Assembly (NCBI RefSeq): GCF_024519465.1
Contig: NZ_JALJRW010000016.1
Coordinates: 34,340-98,339, forward strand
Length of the DNA stretch: 64,000 nucleotides
Origin: Stenotrophomonas sp. Ste86
GTDB lineage: Bacteria > Pseudomonadota > Gammaproteobacteria > Xanthomonadales > Xanthomonadaceae
Reading direction: 5' to 3'
Of this stretch, positions 9,052-18,338 are shown piece by piece (the first letter of the stretch is position 1; every line of letters begins with the position of its first letter). The translations under genes and the position numbers were made by a program. Below the pieces are notes generated by a model. It was not told the origin of the DNA. It was given only the letters and a program-made list of their open reading frames with translations, and did no database searches.

Positions 9052-12000
9052 GTGGTCTCCAGTTGGATCCTGCTGTTGGTATCGGTGGCCTATGCCGCGC
9101 TGTTGTTCGGCGTGGCGTGGTGGGGCGACCGTCGCCCGATGTACCCGGACCGGCCGTGGCTGCGCCCGGTGGTCTACAGCCTGGCACTGGCGGTGTACTG
9201 CTCGTCGTGGACGTTCTACGGGGCGGTCGGCACGGCGGTGCGCAACGGCATCGGCTACCTGCCGATCTACCTGGGCCCGCTGCTGCTGTGGTTGTTCGGC
9301 TGGCGCATCATCGAGCGGCTGGCGCTGATCGCCCGCAGCCAGAACGTGGTGTCCATCGCCGACTTCATCTCTTCCCGCTTCGGCCGGTCGCGGCGGCTGG
9401 CCGCGCTGGTGGCGGTGATCGCGCTGATCGGCATCGTGCCGTACCTGGCGCTGCAGTACAAAGCGGTGGCGATGAGCCTGCAGGTGCTGACCGGTAACGT
9501 CGGGCCGACCGGCTTCTTCACCGATCCGGCGCTGTACGTGGCGTTGCTGATGGCGCTGTTCGCCACCCTGTTCGGCACCCGCCAGGTGGATGCCACCGAA
9601 CACCACCACGGCATGATGCTGGCCATCGCGCTGGAGTCGCTGATCAAGCTGATCGCGATGGTCGCACTGGGGCTGTTCGCCTATCTGTGGCTCAACGACC
9701 GCACCGATGCGGTACTGCAGTCGGCGCATACGCTGTTCGCCGGACTGCCGCCGGTCGGCTTCATCTCGCAGACGCTGCTCAGCTTCCTGGCGATCATCTG
9801 CCTGCCGCGCCAGTTCCACGTGGCGGTGGTCGAGTGCGGCGACGTGCGCGACATCCGCCGCGCGCGCTGGATGTTTGGCGCCTATTTGATCGTGATTTCG
9901 GCGATGGTGATCCCCATCGCCACGGCCGGGGTGACCCTGTTCGGCACCGGCGGCAGCGTTGCCGACGACAGCATGGTGCTGGCCCTGCCGCTGGCCGAAG
10001 GACGCAAGTTCCTGGCGCTGGTGGCCTATGTCGGCGGCTTCTCGGCCGCCACCGGCATGGTCATCGTGGCCTCGATCGCGCTGGCCACGATGGTCAGCAA
10101 CGACCTGGTGATGCCGGTGCTGCTGCGTCGCAGCGGCGATCACCAGGAAGCGGCCGACGTCGCCTCGCGCGTGCTGTGGATCCGCCGCACCGCGATCCTG
10201 CTGCTGGCGCTGGTGGCCTACAGCTACTACCGCGGCAGCAGCAATGACAGCACGCTGGCCTCGTACGGGCTGATGGCGTTCGCGGCGGTGGCGCAGTTCG
10301 CGCCGGGCCTGATCGGCGGCCTGTACTGGCGCGGGGCCAGCCGTCGCGGCGTGGAAGTGGGCATGCTGCTGGGCTTTGGTACGTGGGTCTACACGCTGCT
10401 GCTGCCCGCGCTCACCCATGCCGGCTGGATGGAAGCGGCCTGGCTGGTGCGCGGTCCGTTCGGCCTGGGCTGGCTGCAGCCGCAGCATCTGTTCGGCATG
10501 AGCGGCTGGGACCCGCTGACCCACGGCACGTTCTGGTCGTTGCTGGTCAACGTGGCGGCGATGGTGCTGGTCTCGGTGCGCTGGCGCCCGGGCGTGGACG
10601 AGCGGCTGCGCGCGGCACCGTTCCTGGATCCGTATGCGCAACGGCCGTCGGTGGCCGGTGCGTGGCCCGGCAACGTGCATGTCGGCGATCTGCTCGCGCT
10701 GGCCTCGCGCGTGGTGGGTGACCGCCATGCGCGGCGCTCGTTCTTCGAGCAGGCCCAGTCGATGGGCCGGGAGCTGCAGGCCTCCGCACCGGCCGACCGC
10801 GCCTGGGTGCAGTTCACCGAACGCCTGCTGGCCGCCTCCATCGGCGCAGCGTCGGCGCGCCTGCTGCTGACCAGCCTGCTGCGGGGCTCGGGCATGGACC
10901 TGGGCGAAGTGGTGGCGGTGCTGGATGAGGCCGGGCAGGAGCTGCGCTTCAACCGCGAGATCCTGTCCACCACGCTGGAGAACATCAGCGCCGGGGTGAG
11001 TGTGGTCGACCCGGACATGCGCCTGACCGCCTGGAACCGTCGCTACCAGCAGATGTTCGGCTACCCCGACGGGATGCTGTACGTGGGACGCCCGGTGGCG
11101 GATCTGATCCGCTACAACGCCGAACGTGGCGAGCTGGGCGAGGGTGACATCGAGGTGCAGATCAACCGCCGCATCGGCTACATGCGCGCCGGCTCACCGC
11201 ACATCTTCGAGCGCACCCGCAGCGACGGCAAAGTGATCGAAATGCGCGGCCAGGCCTTGCCCGGCGGCGGCTACGTGACCAGCTACAACGACATCACCGA
11301 CTACAAGCACGCCGAACGCGCACTTCTGGAGGCCAACGAAACCCTGGAGCAGCGCGTGGCCGAGCGCTCGCACGAGGCCGAGGTGGCGCAGCAGTCCAAG
11401 ACCCGCTTCCTGGCTGCGATCAGCCATGACGTGCTGCAGCCGTTGAACGCGGCGCGGCTGTTCGCCTCGGCGCTGCGCGAGAGCCACCACCACAACGAAG
11501 AGCAACGGCACCTGGCCGAGCGCGTGGATGCCTCGCTGCGTGCGGCCGAAGAGCTGCTGGACGGCCTGCTCGATGTATCGCGACTGGACGCCGGTGGGTT
11601 GCATCCGGTCATCGGCGATTTCGACGTGAGCGTGCTCATGCGCGAACTCGCCGCGCAGTACTCGCCGGTCGCGGCCGGACGCGGGCTGCGCATGGATCTG
11701 TTCGCGCGGCCGGCGTGGATCCGCAGCGACCGCCGGCTGCTGCGCCGGGTGCTGCAGAACTTCCTGGCCAACGCATTGCGCTATACCCGGCAAGGTCGCA
11801 TCGTGCTGGCGGTACGCCATCGTGGCGATGAAGTGGAACTGCAGGTCTGGGATACCGGGCCGGGCATCCCCGAACACCACATGCAGCAGATCTTCGACGA
11901 GTTCCACCGCTACCAGCAGCCGTTCGACTGGGGCGAGCAGGGGCTGGGGCTTGGCCTGTCGATCTGCCAGCGCATCTCGCGCCTGCTCGACCACCGCCTC

Positions 12001-12501
12001 AACGCGCGCAGCCGGGTGGGCAGCGGCAGCATGTTTTCGATCATGCTGCCGCGGGTGGAGGCCCTGGTGCTGCCGTTCGCCGCCGCCAGCGCCCCCACGG
12101 CGCCGCCGGCCCGCACCGATTCGCTGGCGGGCATGCGCGTGCTGTGCGTGGACAACGACCAGGAAATCCTGGACGGCATGCGCGCGCTGCTGGGACGTTG
12201 GGGGGTGGAGGTGATCACCGCCAGCACCGTGGACCAGGCGCTGGAGAAGGTGGACCTGCAGCCGGACGTGATGCTGGTGGATTACCACCTGCACGATCGC
12301 CTGGATGGACTGGATACGCTGGTGGCGCTGCGCGACAAGGCCGGGCGGGCGATTCCCGGTGCGCTGTTGACTGCCGACGGGCGCGACGAGTTGAAGCGGA
12401 TGGCGCGCGAGCGCGGCTACCGGTTGTTGACCAAGCCGATCAAGCCGGCGTCGTTGCGTGCGTTCCTGGCTGCGTTCCACGCACCGCGCAGCGATATGTA
12501 G
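9052..12501 (+). CDS. crbS: Hybrid sensor kinase with sodium:solute-symporter input domain (CrbS/MxtR type)
   Basis: The protein has 1149 residues from GTG 9052. The first ~490 residues form a sodium:solute symporter (SLC5/SSS)-like bundle of about 12–13 membrane helices (YCSSWTFYGAVGTAVRNGIG near the start). A PAS domain follows at ~640–750, then HisKA (FLAAISHDVLQPLNAARLFA, His792), HATPase_c (DTGPGIPEHH, GLGLGLSICQRIS) and a C-terminal receiver with Asp1077 (VMLVDYHLHD) and Lys in LTKPIKP. This order matches the CrbS/MxtR/CbrA-like group. In Vibrio and Pseudomonas, CrbS/MxtR with a LuxR-type regulator controls acs and the acetate switch. Here a matching LuxR regulator and acs lie within 2–7 kb, which supports the CrbS assignment. 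Whether the symporter domain transports or only senses is not known. Confidence 0.8.
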   Translation: MVSSWILLLVSVAYAALLFGVAWWGDRRPMYPDRPWLRPVVYSLALAVYCSSWTFYGAVGTAVRNGIGYLPIYLGPLLLWLFGWRIIERLALIARSQNVVSIADFISSRFGRSRRLAALVAVIALIGIVPYLALQYKAVAMSLQVLTGNVGPTGFFTDPALYVALLMALFATLFGTRQVDATEHHHGMMLAIALESLIKLIAMVALGLFAYLWLNDRTDAVLQSAHTLFAGLPPVGFISQTLLSFLAIICLPRQFHVAVVECGDVRDIRRARWMFGAYLIVISAMVIPIATAGVTLFGTGGSVADDSMVLALPLAEGRKFLALVAYVGGFSAATGMVIVASIALATMVSNDLVMPVLLRRSGDHQEAADVASRVLWIRRTAILLLALVAYSYYRGSSNDSTLASYGLMAFAAVAQFAPGLIGGLYWRGASRRGVEVGMLLGFGTWVYTLLLPALTHAGWMEAAWLVRGPFGLGWLQPQHLFGMSGWDPLTHGTFWSLLVNVAAMVLVSVRWRPGVDERLRAAPFLDPYAQRPSVAGAWPGNVHVGDLLALASRVVGDRHARRSFFEQAQSMGRELQASAPADRAWVQFTERLLAASIGAASARLLLTSLLRGSGMDLGEVVAVLDEAGQELRFNREILSTTLENISAGVSVVDPDMRLTAWNRRYQQMFGYPDGMLYVGRPVADLIRYNAERGELGEGDIEVQINRRIGYMRAGSPHIFERTRSDGKVIEMRGQALPGGGYVTSYNDITDYKHAERALLEANETLEQRVAERSHEAEVAQQSKTRFLAAISHDVLQPLNAARLFASALRESHHHNEEQRHLAERVDASLRAAEELLDGLLDVSRLDAGGLHPVIGDFDVSVLMRELAAQYSPVAAGRGLRMDLFARPAWIRSDRRLLRRVLQNFLANALRYTRQGRIVLAVRHRGDEVELQVWDTGPGIPEHHMQQIFDEFHRYQQPFDWGEQGLGLGLSICQRISRLLDHRLNARSRVGSGSMFSIMLPRVEALVLPFAAASAPTAPPARTDSLAGMRVLCVDNDQEILDGMRALLGRWGVEVITASTVDQALEKVDLQPDVMLVDYHLHDRLDGLDTLVALRDKAGRAIPGALLTADGRDELKRMARERGYRLLTKPIKPASLRAFLAAFHAPRSDM

Positions 12502-12525
12502 CGGCGCGGTGCGTGGCGTCCTGCC

Positions 12526-13110
12526 TCAGGCCATGGCGCCGCTGAGGTGTTCGTACAGGATGGTGGCGCCGATGATGATCAGGATCACGCCACCGACGAT
12601 TTCCGCGCGCTTGCCGACCAGGTTGCCCAGCACGCGGCCAAGCATGATGCCGGCGGTGACCATGGTCAGGGTGCACAGGCCGATGACCAGTGCCATGACG
12701 CCGATGTTGACGTCGATGAAGGCCAGGCCGATGCCGACGGCCATCGCATCGATGCTGGTGGCAAAGCCGGTGACGGCCAGCCGCCAGAAGCCGTGGTGCT
12801 TGCGGGTGTCCTCGTCGTCGCCCTCGCCACCCTCATCGGGGCGGATGCCGTTGATGATCATGTGCACGCCCAGCGCGCCCAGCAAGCCGAAGGCGATCCA
12901 GTGGTCGAAGGCTTCCACGTACTGCAGGGCCGCGCGGCCGAGCAGCCAGCCGATCACCGGGGTGATGCCTTCGATGACGCCGAAGATGAGGCCGGCGCGC
13001 AGCGCATCGGGGAAGCGGGGCTTGCGCATGGCCGCGCCTTTGCCGATCGCCGCAGCGAAGGCATCGGTGGACATGGCAAAGCCGATCAGCAGGATCGAAA
13101 GGGGCGACAT
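12526..13110 (-). CDS. mntP: Manganese efflux pump MntP
   Basis: The protein has 194 residues and six hydrophobic helices in two related halves. Each half carries the acidic metal motif of the MntP family: [12 protein letters not shown] in helix 1 and [14 protein letters not shown] in helix 4. A charged cytoplasmic loop ([16 protein letters not shown]) separates the halves. The family exports excess Mn2+ across the inner membrane. The assignment is strengthened by the yybP-ykoY manganese riboswitch directly upstream on the same strand, which normally turns on mntP when Mn2+ is high. The ATG at 13110 lacks a strong Shine–Dalgarno sequence. The gene is inserted between the crbS-like kinase and its likely regulator, on the opposite strand from the kinase. 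Confidence 0.95.
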   Translation of the reverse strand: MSPLSILLIGFAMSTDAFAAAIGKGAAMRKPRFPDALRAGLIFGVIEGITPVIGWLLGRAALQYVEAFDHWIAFGLLGALGVHMIINGIRPDEGGEGDDEDTRKHHGFWRLAVTGFATSIDAMAVGIGLAFIDVNIGVMALVIGLCTLTMVTAGIMLGRVLGNLVGKRAEIVGGVILIIIGATILYEHLSGAMA

Positions 13111-13122
13111 TGAGGGTCACAG

Positions 13123-13168
13123 CAGGTTGGGCGATGTCAGGCAACGGACCGCGCTCGCGCCCAACCTG
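13123..13168 (-). promoter_or_regulatory. Expression-platform hairpin of the mntP riboswitch
   Basis: A perfect 11-bp inverted repeat (CAGGTTGGGCG / CGCCCAACCTG) with a 24-base loop sits between the aptamer and the mntP ATG at 13110. There is no T-tract after it. It ends 12 bases before the start codon, close enough to affect ribosome access. Confidence 0.5.
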
Positions 13169-13171
13169 ACG

Positions 13172-13302
13172 TTGCGCACGCGGACCGCTGGTCTCGCCAA
13201 CCATCATGGTTGCCCGCACCACGGCGCACTGGCCGAGTATGTTGATACGGGCGTTTCCTCATCGCAGGAAACCGGCTACTCCCCAAGGGGACGCGAAGCT
13301 TA
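13172..13302 (-). promoter_or_regulatory. yybP-ykoY manganese riboswitch upstream of mntP
   Basis: Read on the minus strand, the leader has the two hallmark conserved segments of this class in the right order. GGGGAGTAGCCGGT (13284–13271) is the first metal-binding loop, and CAACATACTCGG (13244–13233) is the second. A GGCGAGACC segment (13198–13190) closes the structure near the base of P1. The two loops dock to bind Mn2+ in the known family. Downstream a perfect 11-bp inverted repeat (CGCCCAACCTG, 13158–13168 with 13123–13133) lies just before the mntP start and could be the expression platform; it lacks a following T-run, so control at translation or by Rho is more likely than intrinsic termination. 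Confidence 0.92.
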
Positions 13303-13386
13303 GCACCGGGCCTGCGGATTGGAGCGTTCACCGGCAATTGCGCAGGTAACGCTGGATTTCATAGCCCCGGCTATAAGCCGGGGCGG

Positions 13387-13530
13387 GTAGAGCCGAGCCA
13401 TGCTCGGCTGCTCCAACGCCGCAGATGTCATGGCCGGGCCGGGGTAGAGCCGAGCCATGCTCGGCTGCTCCAACGCCGCAGATGTCATAGCCGGGCCGGG
13501 GTAGAGCCGAGCCATGCTCGGCTGCTCTTC
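13387..13530. repeat. Tandem SMAG/REP palindromes, 57-bp period
   Basis: GTAG followed by the AGCCGAGCC-ATG-(C)TCGGCT palindrome occurs at 13387, 13444 and 13501. The first two units are followed by nearly identical spacers containing CAACGCCGCAGATGTCAT, giving a 57-base tandem period; they differ by a single TGG/TAG change. The GTAG-headed stem is the typical form of S. maltophilia REP elements. The array lies between divergently read mntP leader and the end of the LuxR regulator gene and may act as a terminator for the latter. Confidence 0.9.
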
Positions 13531-13565
13531 GTTCCGGCACCACGCCCTCCACGCACGTCGTGGCT

Positions 13566-14243
13566 CTATTCCTCTTCCGGCGGCAACACGATCTGTTCTT
13601 CATCGATGGCCAGCTTGCCGGCCATCAGCACCGCCTGGGTGCGGTTGGTGACGCCGAGCTTGCGCAGGATCGCGGTGACATGCGCCTTGATCGTCGCCTC
13701 GGACACGTTGAGGTCGTAGGCGATCTGCTTGTTGAGGCGGCCGGCGCCGAGCATCTGCAGCACCCGGAACTGCTGCGGGGTGAGCTCGCGCAGGCGCTGG
13801 CCGATCTCGCGCTCCTCGCGCCCGGTCTGCGGCACGTTGTGCGCTTCCGGCGGGGCCCAGGTTTCCCCGTCCAGGATCGTGCCCAGCGCGTGGCCGATGG
13901 TGTCCGAGTCGGCGGATTTGGGGATGAACCCGAACGCGCCGTGGTCAAGCGCGCGGCGCATCACCGTCGGCTCTTCGCGTGCGGACACCACCACCACCGG
14001 CAGCTGCGGGTGCAGTGCCCGCATGTGCACCAGCGCGTTGAATCCCTGCGCACCGGGCATGTTGAGGTCCATCAGGACCAGGTCGGCGTCGGTGTGCTGG
14101 TCGGCCAGCTGGTACAGCGCTTCCACGCTGTCAGCCTCGAACAGCTGCACGCCAGGGATGACGCGTTGCACGGCACCGCGAAGGGCTTCGCGGAACAGCG
14201 GGTGGTCATCGGCAATCAGGAGCGTTGTCATGGTGGGGGCCAT
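13566..14243 (-). CDS. crbR: LuxR/NarL-family response regulator (CrbR/ErdR type)
   Basis: The protein has 225 residues from ATG 14243; the internal ATG at 14231 (MTTLLIADDH) may be the true start, as neither has a clear ribosome site. The receiver domain has the acidic pair ADDH, phospho-Asp in VLMDLNMPG (residue 59) and Lys in GFIPKSAD. A LuxR-type helix-turn-helix follows (LTPQQFRVLQMLGAGRLNKQ, then SEATIKAHVTAILRKLGVTN). The gene lies directly downstream of acs on the same strand and close to the SSS-type hybrid kinase. In Vibrio, Shewanella and Pseudomonas the homologous CrbR/ErdR activates acs, so this is the likely partner of the kinase at 9.05–12.5 kb. The pairing is inferred. Confidence 0.85.
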   Translation of the reverse strand: MAPTMTTLLIADDHPLFREALRGAVQRVIPGVQLFEADSVEALYQLADQHTDADLVLMDLNMPGAQGFNALVHMRALHPQLPVVVVSAREEPTVMRRALDHGAFGFIPKSADSDTIGHALGTILDGETWAPPEAHNVPQTGREEREIGQRLRELTPQQFRVLQMLGAGRLNKQIAYDLNVSEATIKAHVTAILRKLGVTNRTQAVLMAGKLAIDEEQIVLPPEEE

Positions 14244-14290
14244 GTTGCGGAGGCGTGCAGCGACGCAACGAAAAGTGTATCGAGATGACA

Positions 14291-14376
14291 GCCCCCCTGA
14301 GTCAGGGGGCGGCCGCGAAGCGGCGGGGCGTGGGTGCTGGGGAGACCAGGCCCACGATCCGTTTGCGGATCGTGGG
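14291..14376 (-). terminator. Two hairpins between acs and the LuxR regulator
   Basis: A palindrome CCCCCTGAGTCAGGGGG (14293–14309) and an 11-bp stem with a 4-base loop (CCCACGATCCG-TTTG-CGGATCGTGGG, 14351–14376) lie in the 187-base gap after the acs stop. Neither has a T-run. They probably end or attenuate acs transcription before the regulator gene, and the rest of the gap holds no gene. Confidence 0.55.
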
Positions 14377-14430
14377 AGCGGCAGCGCACACGCGATGCCG
14401 CGGTCCCATCCTGCGCCTGGTGCCGCGGAA

Positions 14431-16374
<1,944 letters not shown>

Positions 16375-16408
16375 GGCACCCTCACTTGCAACAGGACTTG
16401 GGTTGTGC

Positions 16409-16430
16409 GGTCGCAACATAAGGTGCGACC
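16409..16430. promoter_or_regulatory. Inverted repeat upstream of acs (possible operator)
   Basis: GGTCGCA and TGCGACC form a perfect 7-bp inverted repeat with an 8-base centre, 35–56 bases before the acs ATG. The size and position suit a dimeric activator such as the LuxR-type regulator encoded nearby. No binding motif for that family is known to me at base level, so this is a candidate only. Confidence 0.35.
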
Positions 16431-16616
16431 TCTCCCCCTCAGTTTGCCGCATCCACCCTGCTTCGCGGTGGCTGGGTGGTTAGACCATGGTCGAACGCGG
16501 CAGGAACGCCGGGAACGGGTCAGGTTGGAGCGTGCGGTGTGGGCAGCAGGCGGCTGTCGGTGGGTGCCGGGTGCGTTTGGGCCCGTGGCAACGGGGCGTG
16601 GCGCTATCTGTGAGGA

Positions 16617-16666
16617 GTAGCGTACCGACCAACGGTCGGTACCTACCCAGGTGCCTGTGGCACCTG
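16617..16666. repeat. SMAG palindrome plus a second hairpin in the acs–porin gap
   Basis: GTAG-CGTACCGACC-AAC-GGTCGGTAC-CTAC (16617–16646) is a REP-type palindrome, followed at once by CAGGTGCC-TGT-GGCACCTG (16648–16666). The divergent gap 16375–16811 between acs and the porin contains no gene that I can support apart from these and the acs operator candidate. Confidence 0.8.
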
Positions 16667-16811
16667 CCGTCCGCCGTTGGCGTCCGGGTCGTGCCCGCCC
16701 GGCGGGCGAGTACGACTAATGGCCAATAGCCGTTGCGGGCGGGGCGGCCCCACTGTCGGCTGGACCGTGCACAGCGCGGCGTTCGCATTGCCACCCGGGA
16801 GAGAGGGCAAC

Positions 16812-18239
16812 ATGAGCCACCGTTTATTGAAGACGACACGCCGGCCGTTGGCGGCCGCCCTGTTCGTCGCATTGATCGCACCAGGCGTCGCATTCGCCGA
16901 TACCGCCAAAGAGAAGGCGCTGGAAGCACGCATCGCCGAACTGGAGCGCCAGGTGCAGATGCTGGTCAACACCAGCCAGCAGCAACAGAGCCAGATCAGC
17001 CAGACCCAGACCGAGGTCACCGCGGTGAAGACCGTGCAGGCCCAGCAGCCGCTGGCCGCGCAGGTGCCCGCCGGCAAGCAGCCGATCCAGGTCACCACCA
17101 TCACCCCGGGCGCGGCGCCGGGCACCACGGTCAAGATCGGTGGCTTCATCAAGGCCGACTTCCTGGCCACCCAGACCAGCGACGGCCAGCTTGCCGACGA
17201 TGCCACCGGGCGCGCGCTGTACCTGCCCGGTCAGACCCCGGTCGCCGGTGCCGGCGGCAGCGGCAAGCGCTCGGACGTGGACTACAACGCCCACGCCAAG
17301 TTCTCGCGCTTCAACCTGGGCATCGACAACGTCAGTGACGCCGGCAACAAGGCCGGTGCATTCTTCGAAATGGACTTCTTCGGCAATTCACTGGGCAACC
17401 AGACCGCCACCAACACCTATGGCGTCACCCTGCGGCATGCCTACATGTACTGGAACAACTGGCTGGCCGGCCAGACCTGGTCCAACTTCATGGATGCGGC
17501 CTCGCTGCCGGAAGCGGCCGATTTCGTCGGTCCCACCGATGGCGTGCTGTTCGTGCGCCAGGCGCAGATCCGCTACACCCAGGGCGGTTTCAGCGTCGCG
17601 CTGGAAAACCCGGAAACCACCGTGCTCACCGGCACCCGCAACCCGATTACCGGCGCGTGGACCAACGTGGCCAGCAACTCCGATCGCGGCGCCCTGCCGG
17701 ATCTGACCCTGCGCTATGGCTGGAAGGGCGACTGGGGCACCTTTGGCGTGGGCGCGGTCGTGCGCCAGCTCAAGGTGGACAACCAGACCACCAATGCCGA
17801 TGCGGACAAGATCGGCGGCGGCCTGACCCTGGGCGGCAAGTGGGTGATGGGCAGCACCGACACCCTGCATTACCAGATCAGTGGCGGCGAGGGCATCGCC
17901 CGTTACGTCGGCCTTGGCGTCACCGCCGATACCGCCTACGACATCGCCCGCGACGAACTCAACCCGACCGGCGTGCTGGCCGGCTACGTCGGCTGGCGCC
18001 ACGCCTTCACCCCCAAACTGCGTACCAACCTGATCTACGCGCGCAGCGACTACGACAACGATGGCAGCCTTGGCCCGCTGGTCACCAAGAGCGTGCAGAG
18101 CATCCGCGGCAACATCTTCTACACGCCGATGCCCAAGGTCGATATCGGCGCGGAATACATGTACGGCGTGCGTGAGATCGAGGACGGTCGCAAGGGCGAT
18201 ATCAACCGCCTGCAGTTCACCACCAAATACAGTTTTTGA
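16812..18239 (+). CDS. DcaP-family outer-membrane porin
   Basis: The protein has 475 residues from ATG 16812, preceded by a GAGAGGG ribosome site. A signal peptide (ending GVAFA) is followed by an N-terminal coiled coil (residues ~30–70, Glu/Gln-rich, LEARIAELERQVQMLVN), then the barrel beginning VKIGGFIKADFLAT. Conserved DcaP-like blocks are DVDYNAHAKFSRFNLG, FFEMDFFG and LRHAYMYWNNWLAGQTWSNF. It ends in Phe (TTKYSF), the usual BAM recognition signal. DcaP-type trimeric porins take up negatively charged small molecules such as dicarboxylates. Its position between acs and a metabolite:H+ symporter suggests it supplies an organic acid to that transporter; the substrate is inferred. Confidence 0.85.
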   Translation: MSHRLLKTTRRPLAAALFVALIAPGVAFADTAKEKALEARIAELERQVQMLVNTSQQQQSQISQTQTEVTAVKTVQAQQPLAAQVPAGKQPIQVTTITPGAAPGTTVKIGGFIKADFLATQTSDGQLADDATGRALYLPGQTPVAGAGGSGKRSDVDYNAHAKFSRFNLGIDNVSDAGNKAGAFFEMDFFGNSLGNQTATNTYGVTLRHAYMYWNNWLAGQTWSNFMDAASLPEAADFVGPTDGVLFVRQAQIRYTQGGFSVALENPETTVLTGTRNPITGAWTNVASNSDRGALPDLTLRYGWKGDWGTFGVGAVVRQLKVDNQTTNADADKIGGGLTLGGKWVMGSTDTLHYQISGGEGIARYVGLGVTADTAYDIARDELNPTGVLAGYVGWRHAFTPKLRTNLIYARSDYDNDGSLGPLVTKSVQSIRGNIFYTPMPKVDIGAEYMYGVREIEDGRKGDINRLQFTTKYSF

Positions 18240-18242
18240 ATG

Positions 18243-18322
18243 CGTGCCGGCCCACGGTCGGCACTCCAAAACTAGAAACCACCTGACCAACACTGCGATT
18301 GCCGACCTACGGTCGGCACTAC
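18243..18322. repeat. Two REP-like hairpins between porin and transporter genes
   Basis: GTGCCGGCC-CAC-GGTCGGCAC (18244–18264) and GCCGACC-TAC-GGTCGGC followed by CTAC (18301–18322) are imperfect and perfect SMAG-type stems. They occupy most of the 99-base gap and may reduce readthrough or protect the upstream mRNA. Confidence 0.75.
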
Positions 18323-18338
18323 CGAGGGGAAGCATCCC

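Noticed and set aside
9019..10728. 569-codon open frame opposite the hybrid kinase
   Set aside because: Its translation is dominated by His/Gln/Arg repeats without any fold, while the plus strand encodes an unmistakable symporter-kinase.
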